This document shows, in pieces, positions 29,165 to 36,725 of a DNA stretch of 64,000 nt (position 1 is its first letter; each line of letters opens with the position of its first letter). The notes below the pieces were generated by a model. That model worked only from the letters and a program-made list of their open reading frames with translations. It had not been told where the DNA came from and searched no databases. The position numbers and the translations under genes were made by a program. The DNA is from Erythrobacter sanguineus (lineage in GTDB: Bacteria > Pseudomonadota > Alphaproteobacteria > Sphingomonadales > Sphingomonadaceae): contig NZ_FRDF01000011.1 in NCBI RefSeq assembly GCF_900143235.1, positions 1 through 64,000 of the forward strand, given 5' to 3'.

Positions 29165-30453
29165 TCGATCACCCGCCCCCGCACCATCACGAAGTCCACT
29201 TCCTCCAGCACCGTCACATCGGCCAGCGGATTGCCATCGACCGCGATGATATCCGCCGAATAGCCGGGCGCGAGCTTGCCGATCTGGCTCTCCATCCCCA
29301 GCACTGTGGCAGCGCCGGTGGTGGCGCTGGCCAGCACTTCGCGGTCACTCATGCCCTGTTTGCGCATCAGGCCCAGTTCCTCGGCGTTGCGGCCATGCTG
29401 GAACACGCCGGCGTCGGTGCCGAACACAACCGTGACACCATGTTCGCGGGCGCGGCTGACCAGCGTGGCCATCAAGGGCTGCACGGCGCGGATCTTGTCC
29501 TCGACCACGGGGGTGTAGACGCCCTTGCCCAGCCCTTCGCTGACGCCTTCCAGCGCCATCAGGGTTGGCACCAGCACGGTGCCATTGGCCTTCATCGCGC
29601 GTGCCGCGGCTTCATCCAGATAGGTGCCGTGTTCAATCGAATCGATGCCCGCTTCGGCGGCCTGCTGGATGCCGCGCGCGCCGTGGGCGTGGGCCATGAC
29701 TTTCAGGCCAAGGCTGTGCGCGGTGTCGGCGATGGCCTTCATTTCCTCGGGCGTGAAGTGGGCTTCGAGGCCCCGGCCCTGCTGCGAAAGCACACCGCCG
29801 GTCGCGGTGATCTTGATCACGTCGGAACCGTTCTGGCTGGCGAGGCGCACCTTGGCCGCGCACTCGATCGCGCCGGTGCAGGTGAAGCCAGAATCGAGCA
29901 ATTCGTTCACTTCAGGGCGGAAGCCGTTGACGTCGGCGTGACCGCCGATGATCGCCAGCGCCGGGCCAGCCGCGACAATGCGCGGTCCCGGTATCACGCC
30001 TTCCGCCGTGCCGCGCCGCAGGGCAAAGGCGGTTTCGGTGCCGCTGCCCGCTTCGCGCACGGTGGTGAAGCCTGCACGCACGGTGACGAGGGCATTCTTG
30101 GCGCCGACCACCACGCCCCATTCATCCGGCTCGGTCGCTTCCTTCCAGAAATCGCCGCCCGGATCGCCGGTCAAATGGGTGTGGAGATCGATCAGGCCGG
30201 GCAGCACGGTCTTGCTGCCGAGGTCGATTTCGCGGTCGGCGGTGACGCCATTGGCAAGCGGGCCGGTGCCGGGGGTGATCGACACGATCCTGCCGTCGGT
30301 GACAATGATTGTCGCCGGGCCGCTTGGCTCGCTCGCGGCGTCGGTGATGACGCTGCCTGCGCGGATCGCCACGGTTTCGGCGGCCAGCGGCGCGGCCAGC
30401 ACCGTGCCCAGCGCCCCCGCAAGACCTGCCATCCAGCGCGTTGTTACGATCAT
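29161..30453 (-). CDS. Exported amidohydrolase family protein (prolidase/imidazolonepropionase-like)
   Basis: This 430-residue protein from ATG 30453 (GGGGAGAG upstream) has a signal peptide MIVTTRWMAGLAGALGTVLAAPLAAE. The metal motif is LPGLIDLHTHLTGDPGG; the carbamylated-Lys/His region KITATGGVLSQ is followed by VMAHAHGARGIQQA. GTDAGVFQHG and a C-terminal GKLAPGYSADIIAVDGNPL close the domain. This is the typical Xaa-Pro-dipeptidase-like amidohydrolase of sphingomonads. It is coupled to the downstream MBL gene. Confidence 0.9.
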   Translation of the reverse strand: MIVTTRWMAGLAGALGTVLAAPLAAETVAIRAGSVITDAASEPSGPATIIVTDGRIVSITPGTGPLANGVTADREIDLGSKTVLPGLIDLHTHLTGDPGGDFWKEATEPDEWGVVVGAKNALVTVRAGFTTVREAGSGTETAFALRRGTAEGVIPGPRIVAAGPALAIIGGHADVNGFRPEVNELLDSGFTCTGAIECAAKVRLASQNGSDVIKITATGGVLSQQGRGLEAHFTPEEMKAIADTAHSLGLKVMAHAHGARGIQQAAEAGIDSIEHGTYLDEAAARAMKANGTVLVPTLMALEGVSEGLGKGVYTPVVEDKIRAVQPLMATLVSRAREHGVTVVFGTDAGVFQHGRNAEELGLMRKQGMSDREVLASATTGAATVLGMESQIGKLAPGYSADIIAVDGNPLADVTVLEEVDFVMVRGRVIE

Positions 30454-30564
30454 CAATTCTCTCCCCGCAAACACTGCGAACCCGCGCCTGTGATGCGCCG
30501 CGTCAGTCGCCAAGGCAAGCCCCGCCACGCAATTGCGCGAACCGCGCAAGCCAGCGCGCGCGAA

Positions 30565-31575
30565 CTAGAACGTGTAACCAAGCCCCAGGCCGACCAGGAA
30601 CTGGTTGGGGCTGCCGCGCAGCGCCGTGTAGGGATTGTCCGCCCCGTCACCGATCATCCGCGAATAGCCGGTCAGCCCGTAGACATTGAGCCCGCCATTA
30701 AGCGCATTGCCATCCAGATCGACGGTTACGATCGCCAGCGTGCCGATGCGGTTGAGGCCCCCGTCGGCGGCAAACACCGGCAGCCCGCTGGCCGCGCTTT
30801 GCGCCGGGCTGACCGAGAAATAGTAATCGGCAAAATTGTCATCGATGATCTCTGCCGTTGCGCCGACCTGCACCAGCATCCCGCGCCCGATCGGGGTGGC
30901 ATAGGTCACACCCGGTTCGATCACGCGGCCTTCATGCGCGCCCAGCACATCCCAGCGGACATTGGCCGAAACCGTCAGCGAATCGAAGCGGTTCAATATC
31001 CCGGGAAAGCTGAGACCGGCATTGAGTCCGACTTCGAGCGCATTGTCGAGCCGCCCGGCGGCGTTCACCACATCATCGCCGCTATCGACCGCGCGGTCGT
31101 TGCGGAACCGGAAGGTCGGGCCAAGCGAGACGGTCGGCGTCTTCTTGCGCGACACCAGCGTCGGCTGCGGCGACAGGAAATCGAGCGTCAACCCCGCCGC
31201 TGCCGGACGAAAGCCGACCCCGCCAACCCGGCCGACGATCAGCGGCAGCGGGAAGAACTGGAAATTGTCCGAACCCGCATAGGTCGGCACCAGCCCGGCA
31301 CCAAGGCCGATGGTCGCCCAGTTCTTGTCAAACACGGTCTTGAACGGCGGCCCGCCCGCAGGGGCCGCGCCCGGGGCGCCTGCCGGCTGATCGGGTTGTT
31401 GCGCAGGCTGCGCTGCGGCCGTGCCCGCCGCAGCCAGATCGAACGCGGCGACTGCGCGCGCCTCGGCATCGGCCTCGCCCTCTGCATGGGTTTCACCGGC
31501 GAAAGCGGGCGCTGCACCGAAGATGAACAACCCAGCGCAAAGGGCAAGCGGCGAGGCGGCGATGAAGGACTTCAT
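30565..31575 (-). CDS. MipA/OmpV family outer membrane protein
   Basis: This 336-residue protein has a signal peptide (FIFGAAPAFAGE), a Pro/Ala-rich linker (about residues 50-77) and a MipA/OmpV barrel. The barrel begins TIGLGAGLVPTYAGSDNFQFFPLPL and ends in GLGLGYTF with the terminal Phe. Such proteins are scaffolds or small porins of the outer membrane. It is divergent from crtY with a 194-bp spacer. Confidence 0.9.
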   Translation of the reverse strand: MKSFIAASPLALCAGLFIFGAAPAFAGETHAEGEADAEARAVAAFDLAAAGTAAAQPAQQPDQPAGAPGAAPAGGPPFKTVFDKNWATIGLGAGLVPTYAGSDNFQFFPLPLIVGRVGGVGFRPAAAGLTLDFLSPQPTLVSRKKTPTVSLGPTFRFRNDRAVDSGDDVVNAAGRLDNALEVGLNAGLSFPGILNRFDSLTVSANVRWDVLGAHEGRVIEPGVTYATPIGRGMLVQVGATAEIIDDNFADYYFSVSPAQSAASGLPVFAADGGLNRIGTLAIVTVDLDGNALNGGLNVYGLTGYSRMIGDGADNPYTALRGSPNQFLVGLGLGYTF

Positions 31576-31668
31576 GATGCGATCCTCAGGTTAGGCCTTG
31601 ATTCAGGGCTTGGCGGTGATGCGAACACTTCTCAAAAACAGCGATGCGCCCTTATGTTCCCGCGCGTG

Positions 31669-31680
31669 ATGTTGCAACAT
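31669..31680. promoter_or_regulatory. Perfect palindrome ATGTTGCAACAT between mipA-like and crtY
   Basis: A 12-bp perfect palindrome lies 89 bp before the crtY start and 93 bp before the MipA-like start, in the only spacer between the divergent genes. It could be an operator; no regulator family match is claimed. Confidence 0.35.
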
Positions 31681-31769
31681 GCTTTCATGCTCAAAAACCC
31701 GGTAAACACCCGGCCAACCCCCGCCGCATCATTGCCGTTCGGGTCGGGCTCGCCTAGGGCTGGAAACGC

Positions 31770-33047
31770 ATGAACGAGTCACGGCAAAATCCCGCACCTG
31801 ACAGCGCCGCACCTGACACAGCTGCCCCGCATGATGTGATCATCGTTGGCGGCGGACTTGCCGGCGGGCTGATCGCGCTGGCGCTACACCGCCACGCGCC
31901 CGATTGCCGGTTCCAGCTGGTCGAGGCCGGGCGCACGCTGGGCGGGCATCACCGCTGGAGCTGGTTTGCCACCGATACCCGCCCCGCGGCGCAGGGGCTG
32001 ATGTCGGGCTTTGCGCTGAATGGCTGGGATGAAGGCTATGACATAACCTTTCCTCGCCTTGGCCGCACGCTGCCGACCTCTTACCGATCGCTCGCCAGCG
32101 CCGAATTTCACCGCGCATTGACCGCCGAGCTTCCCGCTGACCGCGTGCTGCTGGAGACCAGGGCAGCACAGCTTGATGCGGGCGGCGTGACGCTGGCCGA
32201 TGGCACGCGGGTGGCAGCCAGACGCGTGATCGATTGCCGCCCGTTCCGTTCGTCAAATCACCTTGCCGGCGGGTGGCAGGTGTTCCTTGGCCAGCAGTTC
32301 CGCTGCGAAACGCCCCACGGCCTCACCCGTCCTGTTATCATGGATGCCAGCGTCGATCAGATTGCCCCGCATGGCAACGGCGCGGCCTACCGCTTCGTCT
32401 ATGTCCTGCCGCTGTCGCCGACCGAGGTGTTCATCGAGGATACCTACTACGCCGATCAGCCGAAGATGGATGCCGAGGTGCTGAAAGGCCGGGTCGCCGA
32501 ATATGCCCATCGCAACGGCTGGAAGGGCGAGGTGGTGGATCAGGAAGCGGGCATTTTGCCGGTGATTTCGGGCGGGAACTTCGCTGCGGCGCAGGCAGAG
32601 ATCGCCATTCCCGGCGTCGCGCTGGCGGGCGCGCGCGGCGGGTTTTCGCATCCGCTCACCAGCTACACCCTGCCCTTCGCTGCCGATAATGCGCTTGCCA
32701 TCGCGCAGGCGATCGCGGCGCGTCCCGACCTTTCGGGCCATGAACTCGCCGCCTTCTGCGCGCGCCGGGCGAAACGCCACTGGCGCGCCACCGCCTATTA
32801 CCGGATGCTCAGCCGGATGCTGTTCGAGGCGGCTGAACCGGACAAGCGGGTGGTGGTGTTCGAACATTTCTACGCGCTCAGGGGCCAGCTGGTGGAACGC
32901 TTCTATGCCGGCCGTTCGACCTGGCCCGATCGTCTGCGCATCCTTACCGGCAAACCGCCCGTAACTATCCCGCGTGCGATCCGTGCGCTGTTTTCCTCAG
33001 GTAAGCCCCTGGACACCAAGCCTCTCAAGATGGAGACCCCGGCATGA
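31770..33047 (+). CDS. crtY: Lycopene beta-cyclase
   Basis: CrtY converts lycopene to beta-carotene. The 425-residue protein has the flavin motif DVIIVGGGLAGGLIALALHRH at 23-43, then LVEAGRTLGGHHRWSWF, RVIDCRPF and the cyclase ARGGFSHPLTSYTLPFAADN segment. Its stop overlaps the crtI start by 4 bp (ATGA). It heads the carotenoid operon; crtZ or other xanthophyll genes are not in the window, so the local output is beta-carotene. Confidence 0.95.
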   Translation: MNESRQNPAPDSAAPDTAAPHDVIIVGGGLAGGLIALALHRHAPDCRFQLVEAGRTLGGHHRWSWFATDTRPAAQGLMSGFALNGWDEGYDITFPRLGRTLPTSYRSLASAEFHRALTAELPADRVLLETRAAQLDAGGVTLADGTRVAARRVIDCRPFRSSNHLAGGWQVFLGQQFRCETPHGLTRPVIMDASVDQIAPHGNGAAYRFVYVLPLSPTEVFIEDTYYADQPKMDAEVLKGRVAEYAHRNGWKGEVVDQEAGILPVISGGNFAAAQAEIAIPGVALAGARGGFSHPLTSYTLPFAADNALAIAQAIAARPDLSGHELAAFCARRAKRHWRATAYYRMLSRMLFEAAEPDKRVVVFEHFYALRGQLVERFYAGRSTWPDRLRILTGKPPVTIPRAIRALFSSGKPLDTKPLKMETPA

Positions 33048-34612
33048 ACGCCGATGTGAAGATCGACCTTTCGGGCAATACGGCTGCAAAAGGCATCCAC
33101 CCGGCGCTGGCAGAACGCTATGCCGGGCGCAGCGCCTGCGTGATCGGGGCGGGCTTTGGCGGGATGGCGCTGGCCCTGCGGTTGCAATCGGCGGGCATCG
33201 CCACCACCGTGATCGAAGGCCGCGACAAGCCGGGCGGCCGCGCCTATTTCTGGGAGCGCGACGGCTTCACCTTCGATGGCGGGCCGACGGTCATCACCGA
33301 CCCCCCGTGTCTGAAGGAATTGTGGGAGCTGACCGGCCACGACATCGCCGAAGATGTCGAGTTGATGAAGGTCATGCCGTTCTATCGCCTCAACTGGCCC
33401 GACGGCACCAATTTCGAATATTCGAACGACGAGGAAAGCCTCAACGCCGAAATTGCCAAGCTCAATCCGGCGGACGTGGCAGGCTATGCCCGCTTCCTCG
33501 AATATTCGGCGCGGGTCTATGAAGAAGGCTATCTCAAGCTTGGCACCAAGCCGTTCCTCGATTTCAAGTCGATGCTGAAAGCCGCCCCTGCCCTGATCAA
33601 GGAACAGGCATGGCGCAGCGTCTATTCGATGGTGTCGAGCTATATCGAGCACCCCAAGCTGCGCGAAGCCTTCAGCTTCCATTCGCTGCTGGTGGGCGGC
33701 AATCCGATGAACACCTCGTCCATCTACGCCCTGATCCACAAGCTGGAAAAGGACGGCGGCGTGTGGTGGGCGCGCGGCGGCACCAACCGGCTGATCGCCG
33801 GCATGGTGCGCCATTTCGAACGGCTGGGCGGCACGATGCGCGTCGGCGATCCGGTGGTGCAGGTGCATACCCTCGGCACCAAGGCGACCGAAGTCGAAAC
33901 CAAAAGCGGCTTTCGTCAGCGGTTCGATGCGGTGGCGAGCAACGCCGACATCATGCATTCCTACAAGGACCTGATGTCGGGCTCCGCGCGCGGCAAGCAG
34001 ATGGCCAAAAGCCTGAACCGCAAGAGCTTTTCCCCCTCGCTCTTCGTGGTGCATTTCGGGTTGGAGGGCACCTGGCCCGGTATCCCGCACCACATGATCC
34101 TTTTCGCCAAGCGGTATAAGGGCCTGCTTGACGACATCTACAAGAACGGCGTGGTGCCGGAAGATTTCGCGATCTACCTCCACCACCCCACCGTGACCGA
34201 TCCCAGCATGGCGCCTGAAGGCAAGAGCACCTTCTACGCGCTCGTGCCGGTCAGCCACATGGGCAAGATGCCGCTGGATTGGGACGATGTCGGGCCGAAG
34301 CTGGAAAAGATGATCCTCGACGAGCTTGGCCGCCGCCTGATCCCCGACATCCACGACCGGATCATCACCAAGTTCAGCTACGCGCCCAAGGACTTCAAGC
34401 AGGACTTGAACGCCCACATGGGCAGCGCCTTCAGCCTTGAGCCGGTGCTGTGGCAGAGCGCTTACTTGCGCGGCCACAACCGTGACGATGTGATCGACAA
34501 TTACTACCTCGTCGGTGCGGGCACCCATCCGGGCGCAGGCATCCCCGGCGTGGTGGGGAGCGCCAAGGCGACCGCCGGGCTGATGCTGGAGGATCTGGCG
34601 AAGGTGAGTTGA
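33044..34612 (+). CDS. crtI: Phytoene desaturase
   Basis: CrtI desaturates phytoene to lycopene. The 522-residue protein has the N-terminal dinucleotide motif CVIGAGFGGMALALRLQSAG, the GRDKPGGRAYFW segment and FDGGPTVITDP. The family C-terminal signature YLVGAGTHPGAGIPGVVGSAKAT is also present. Start ATG is coupled to the crtY stop. crtB follows only after a DUF559 gene and a LOG gene. Confidence 0.96.
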   Translation: MNADVKIDLSGNTAAKGIHPALAERYAGRSACVIGAGFGGMALALRLQSAGIATTVIEGRDKPGGRAYFWERDGFTFDGGPTVITDPPCLKELWELTGHDIAEDVELMKVMPFYRLNWPDGTNFEYSNDEESLNAEIAKLNPADVAGYARFLEYSARVYEEGYLKLGTKPFLDFKSMLKAAPALIKEQAWRSVYSMVSSYIEHPKLREAFSFHSLLVGGNPMNTSSIYALIHKLEKDGGVWWARGGTNRLIAGMVRHFERLGGTMRVGDPVVQVHTLGTKATEVETKSGFRQRFDAVASNADIMHSYKDLMSGSARGKQMAKSLNRKSFSPSLFVVHFGLEGTWPGIPHHMILFAKRYKGLLDDIYKNGVVPEDFAIYLHHPTVTDPSMAPEGKSTFYALVPVSHMGKMPLDWDDVGPKLEKMILDELGRRLIPDIHDRIITKFSYAPKDFKQDLNAHMGSAFSLEPVLWQSAYLRGHNRDDVIDNYYLVGAGTHPGAGIPGVVGSAKATAGLMLEDLAKVS

Positions 34613-34616
34613 AATC

Positions 34617-34663
34617 CTCCCCTTAAGGGGAGGGGGACCGTCCGTAGGACGGTGGAGGGGCGA
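34617..34663. repeat. Left inverted hairpin repeat of the DUF559 unit
   Basis: CTCCCCTTAAGGGGAG is followed by GGGGACC, a small hairpin GTCC-GTA-GGAC and GGTGGAGGGGCGA. The same framework in inverted orientation lies at 35032-35083, with a different but still self-complementary small stem. Together they bracket the DUF559 gene. Confidence 0.85.
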
Positions 34664-34665
34664 GC

Positions 34666-35094
34666 ATGATCAGAGGCCAAAGCAATACGGTCAAGCTCGC
34701 CCGCAAACTCCGCAGCGAAATGACCCCGCCGGAAGTTGCCTTGTGGCAGGCGTTGCGCAAGCGCCCCGGCAGCCACAAATTCCGCCGCCAGCACCCTGCC
34801 GGTATCTACATGCTCGATTGCTTCTGTGCCAAGGCGCGGCAGTCAATCGAGATCGATGGCAAGGCGCATGATAACACCGCGGTAATGGCAAAGGACGCGG
34901 CGCGCTCGCAATTCTTGCACCAACAGGGCATCGCCACCACGCGCATCCCGGCGAAACTTGTGCTTGAAGATATTGAAGCTGTGGTTCAGCGGCTGGTGCA
35001 GATTTGCGATGAAAGAATGGAACGCATGACCTGTTCGCCCCTCCACCATGCTGCGCATGGTCCCCCTCCCCTTGCACGGGAGGATCGCGTGTGA
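34666..35094 (+). CDS. DUF559 endonuclease-domain protein (Vsr-like fold)
   Basis: This 142-residue protein has the DUF559 pattern: KLRSEMTPPEVALWQALRKRP, then HKFRRQHPAGIYMLDCFCAKARQSIEIDGKAHD and the distal TRIPAKLVLEDIEAVVQRL. The buried Asp and Glu residues match the PD-(D/E)XK-like Vsr core. The last 20-odd residues are encoded by the right inverted repeat. It interrupts the crtI-crtB spacing and its stop overlaps the LOG gene start. Nuclease activity is inferred from fold. Confidence 0.88.
   Translation: MIRGQSNTVKLARKLRSEMTPPEVALWQALRKRPGSHKFRRQHPAGIYMLDCFCAKARQSIEIDGKAHDNTAVMAKDAARSQFLHQQGIATTRIPAKLVLEDIEAVVQRLVQICDERMERMTCSPLHHAAHGPPPLAREDRV
35032..35083. repeat. Right inverted hairpin repeat of the DUF559 unit
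   Basis: This is the reverse-complement counterpart of 34617-34663. It reads CGCCCCTCCACC, small stem ATGC-TGC-GCAT, GGTCCCCCTCCCCTT on plus. The central stem differs in sequence but stays paired. It overlaps the 3' end of the DUF559 reading frame. Confidence 0.85.
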
Positions 35095-35672
35095 AACGTC
35101 TCGCCGTCTATTGCGGTTCGGCTTCGCCCGATGACCCGCGCTACATCCAGCTCGCCTATGATGTCGGCGCGGAGCTCGCGCAGCGCGACATCGGGTTGGT
35201 CTATGGCGGAGGCAAGCTCGGGCTGATGGGCGCGGTCGCCAAGGGGGCGAAGGATGCGGGCGGCGAAGTCATCGGCATCATCCCCGAACACCTCGTCAAG
35301 GCCGAAGTCGCCAACCACGATTGCGACGAATTGATAACCGTCAGCGGTATGCACGAACGCAAGCAGAAGTTCACCGATCTTTCGGATGGCTTCGTGACGC
35401 TTCCTGGCGGGGTCGGCACGATGGACGAATTGTGGGAGGCGATGAGCTGGTCGCAGCTGGGCTATCACTCCGACCCGGTGGGCGTGCTCAACGCGTTCGG
35501 TTTCTATGACGATCTGCTCGCCTTCAACGCGAAGATGGCGGCAGTCGGCTTCGTCCGTCCCGCGCATCAGAACATCCTGATCGCAGCAACTTCGATCCAC
35601 GAATTGCTGGCCAAGATGGCGGCCTATCAGCCCCACACCCCGATCTTCCGCATGAAGGCCGAGGAGCTGTAA
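35091..35672 (+). CDS. TIGR00730/LOG family Rossmann-fold protein
   Basis: This 193-residue protein has the LOG motif PGGVGTMDELWEAMSW and the nucleotide-binding VYGGGKLGLMGAVAKGAKDAGG. Members are cytokinin-activating phosphoribohydrolases or nucleotide 5'-monophosphate nucleosidases. GTG 35091 overlaps the DUF559 stop. It is 8 bp before crtB, so it is within the carotenoid transcript; a pigment function is not implied. Confidence 0.92.
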   Translation: MKRLAVYCGSASPDDPRYIQLAYDVGAELAQRDIGLVYGGGKLGLMGAVAKGAKDAGGEVIGIIPEHLVKAEVANHDCDELITVSGMHERKQKFTDLSDGFVTLPGGVGTMDELWEAMSWSQLGYHSDPVGVLNAFGFYDDLLAFNAKMAAVGFVRPAHQNILIAATSIHELLAKMAAYQPHTPIFRMKAEEL

Positions 35673-35680
35673 GCCTCGCC

Positions 35681-36631
35681 ATGCCAGTCGATCCCGCCAC
35701 CCGCGCCGCGCTGGTTGAACATGCACGGCTGTCGATCAAGAAGGGCTCGCAGAGCTTTTCCGCCGCCGCGCGCCTGTTCGACCGCGAAACGCGCGAGCGT
35801 GCGTGGCTGCTGTATGCCTGGTGCCGCCGCGCGGACGACATTGCCGATAACCAGGACATGGGCGGGGAGTTGGGCGACCAGTCCGATCTGGGCGAGCGGC
35901 TTGCATTGATCCGCCGCCTGACCGCTCTGGCGTTCGCAGGTGAGCCGACCGGCGATCCGGCCTTCGACGCTCTGGGCGTGGTCGCCGCCGAGGTGGGTCT
36001 GACCCCGCAGATGGCCGAGGATGTCATCGCCGGGTTCCAATTGGACGCGGAAGACTGGCGCCCGCGCACCGAGGCCGATATGCTGCGCTATTGCTACCAC
36101 GTGGCGGGCGCGGTGGGCGTGATGATGGCGGTGGTGATGGGGGTTTCGCCTGACGATCAGGAAACGCTCGACCGGGCGAACGACCTTGGCCTTGCCTTCC
36201 AGCTGTCCAACATCGCCCGCGATATCGTGGAAGATGACGCGGCGGGGCGGTGCTACCTCCCTGTCATGTGGCTGGTCGAGCAGGATATCGAGCCGGGCCA
36301 GCACACCAAACCGCACCACCGCAAGGAACTCGCCGCGATGGCGGCAAGGCTGGTGGCCTTGGTGGAAAAGCACGAGGCGGCAGCGCGGGTGGGCGCGGCC
36401 AAGCTCCCCTTCCGCAGCCGCTGGGCCGTGCTGTCTGCTGCGCGCATCTATGGCGCAATCGGGCGCAAGGTCAGAAAGCGCGGGCCGGAGGCGTGGAATT
36501 CCCGCACCTATGTGCCGCGCGCGGAAAAAGCGCTGTATGGCGTGCGTGCGTTTCTCTCGGCGGTGATCAACCGCGAGAAGATTCCGGAGGGCGGGATCGA
36601 CTGGGGCATCGCGGATTACCGGCCGCACTAG
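35681..36631 (+). CDS. crtB: Phytoene synthase
   Basis: CrtB condenses two geranylgeranyl diphosphates to phytoene. The 316-residue protein has the first Asp motif ADDIADNQD (residues 51-59), the second NIARDIVEDD, and YCYHVAGAVGVMMA between them, typical of squalene/phytoene synthases. It completes the crtY-crtI-crtB set, with 8 bp after the LOG gene. Length is normal. Confidence 0.96.
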   Translation: MPVDPATRAALVEHARLSIKKGSQSFSAAARLFDRETRERAWLLYAWCRRADDIADNQDMGGELGDQSDLGERLALIRRLTALAFAGEPTGDPAFDALGVVAAEVGLTPQMAEDVIAGFQLDAEDWRPRTEADMLRYCYHVAGAVGVMMAVVMGVSPDDQETLDRANDLGLAFQLSNIARDIVEDDAAGRCYLPVMWLVEQDIEPGQHTKPHHRKELAAMAARLVALVEKHEAAARVGAAKLPFRSRWAVLSAARIYGAIGRKVRKRGPEAWNSRTYVPRAEKALYGVRAFLSAVINREKIPEGGIDWGIADYRPH

Positions 36632-36638
36632 CCCAATT

Positions 36639-36703
36639 CCGTTCGCCTCGAGCGAAGTCGAGAGGCCGGGTCCAGGTGTCTCGACTACGCTCGACACGAA
36701 CGG
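36639..36703. repeat. Long inverted repeat, CCGTTCG/CGAACGG with GTCGAG arms
   Basis: CCGTTCG (36639-36645) and CGAACGG (36697-36703) enclose the partly complementary CTCGAGCGAAGTCGAGA and TCTCGACTACGCTCGA. It belongs to the same family as 9668-9709. It separates crtB from the carboxylase gene and may form a terminator-like hairpin. Confidence 0.82.
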
Positions 36704-36725
36704 AGGGCGCGGCTAACCCCCACCC

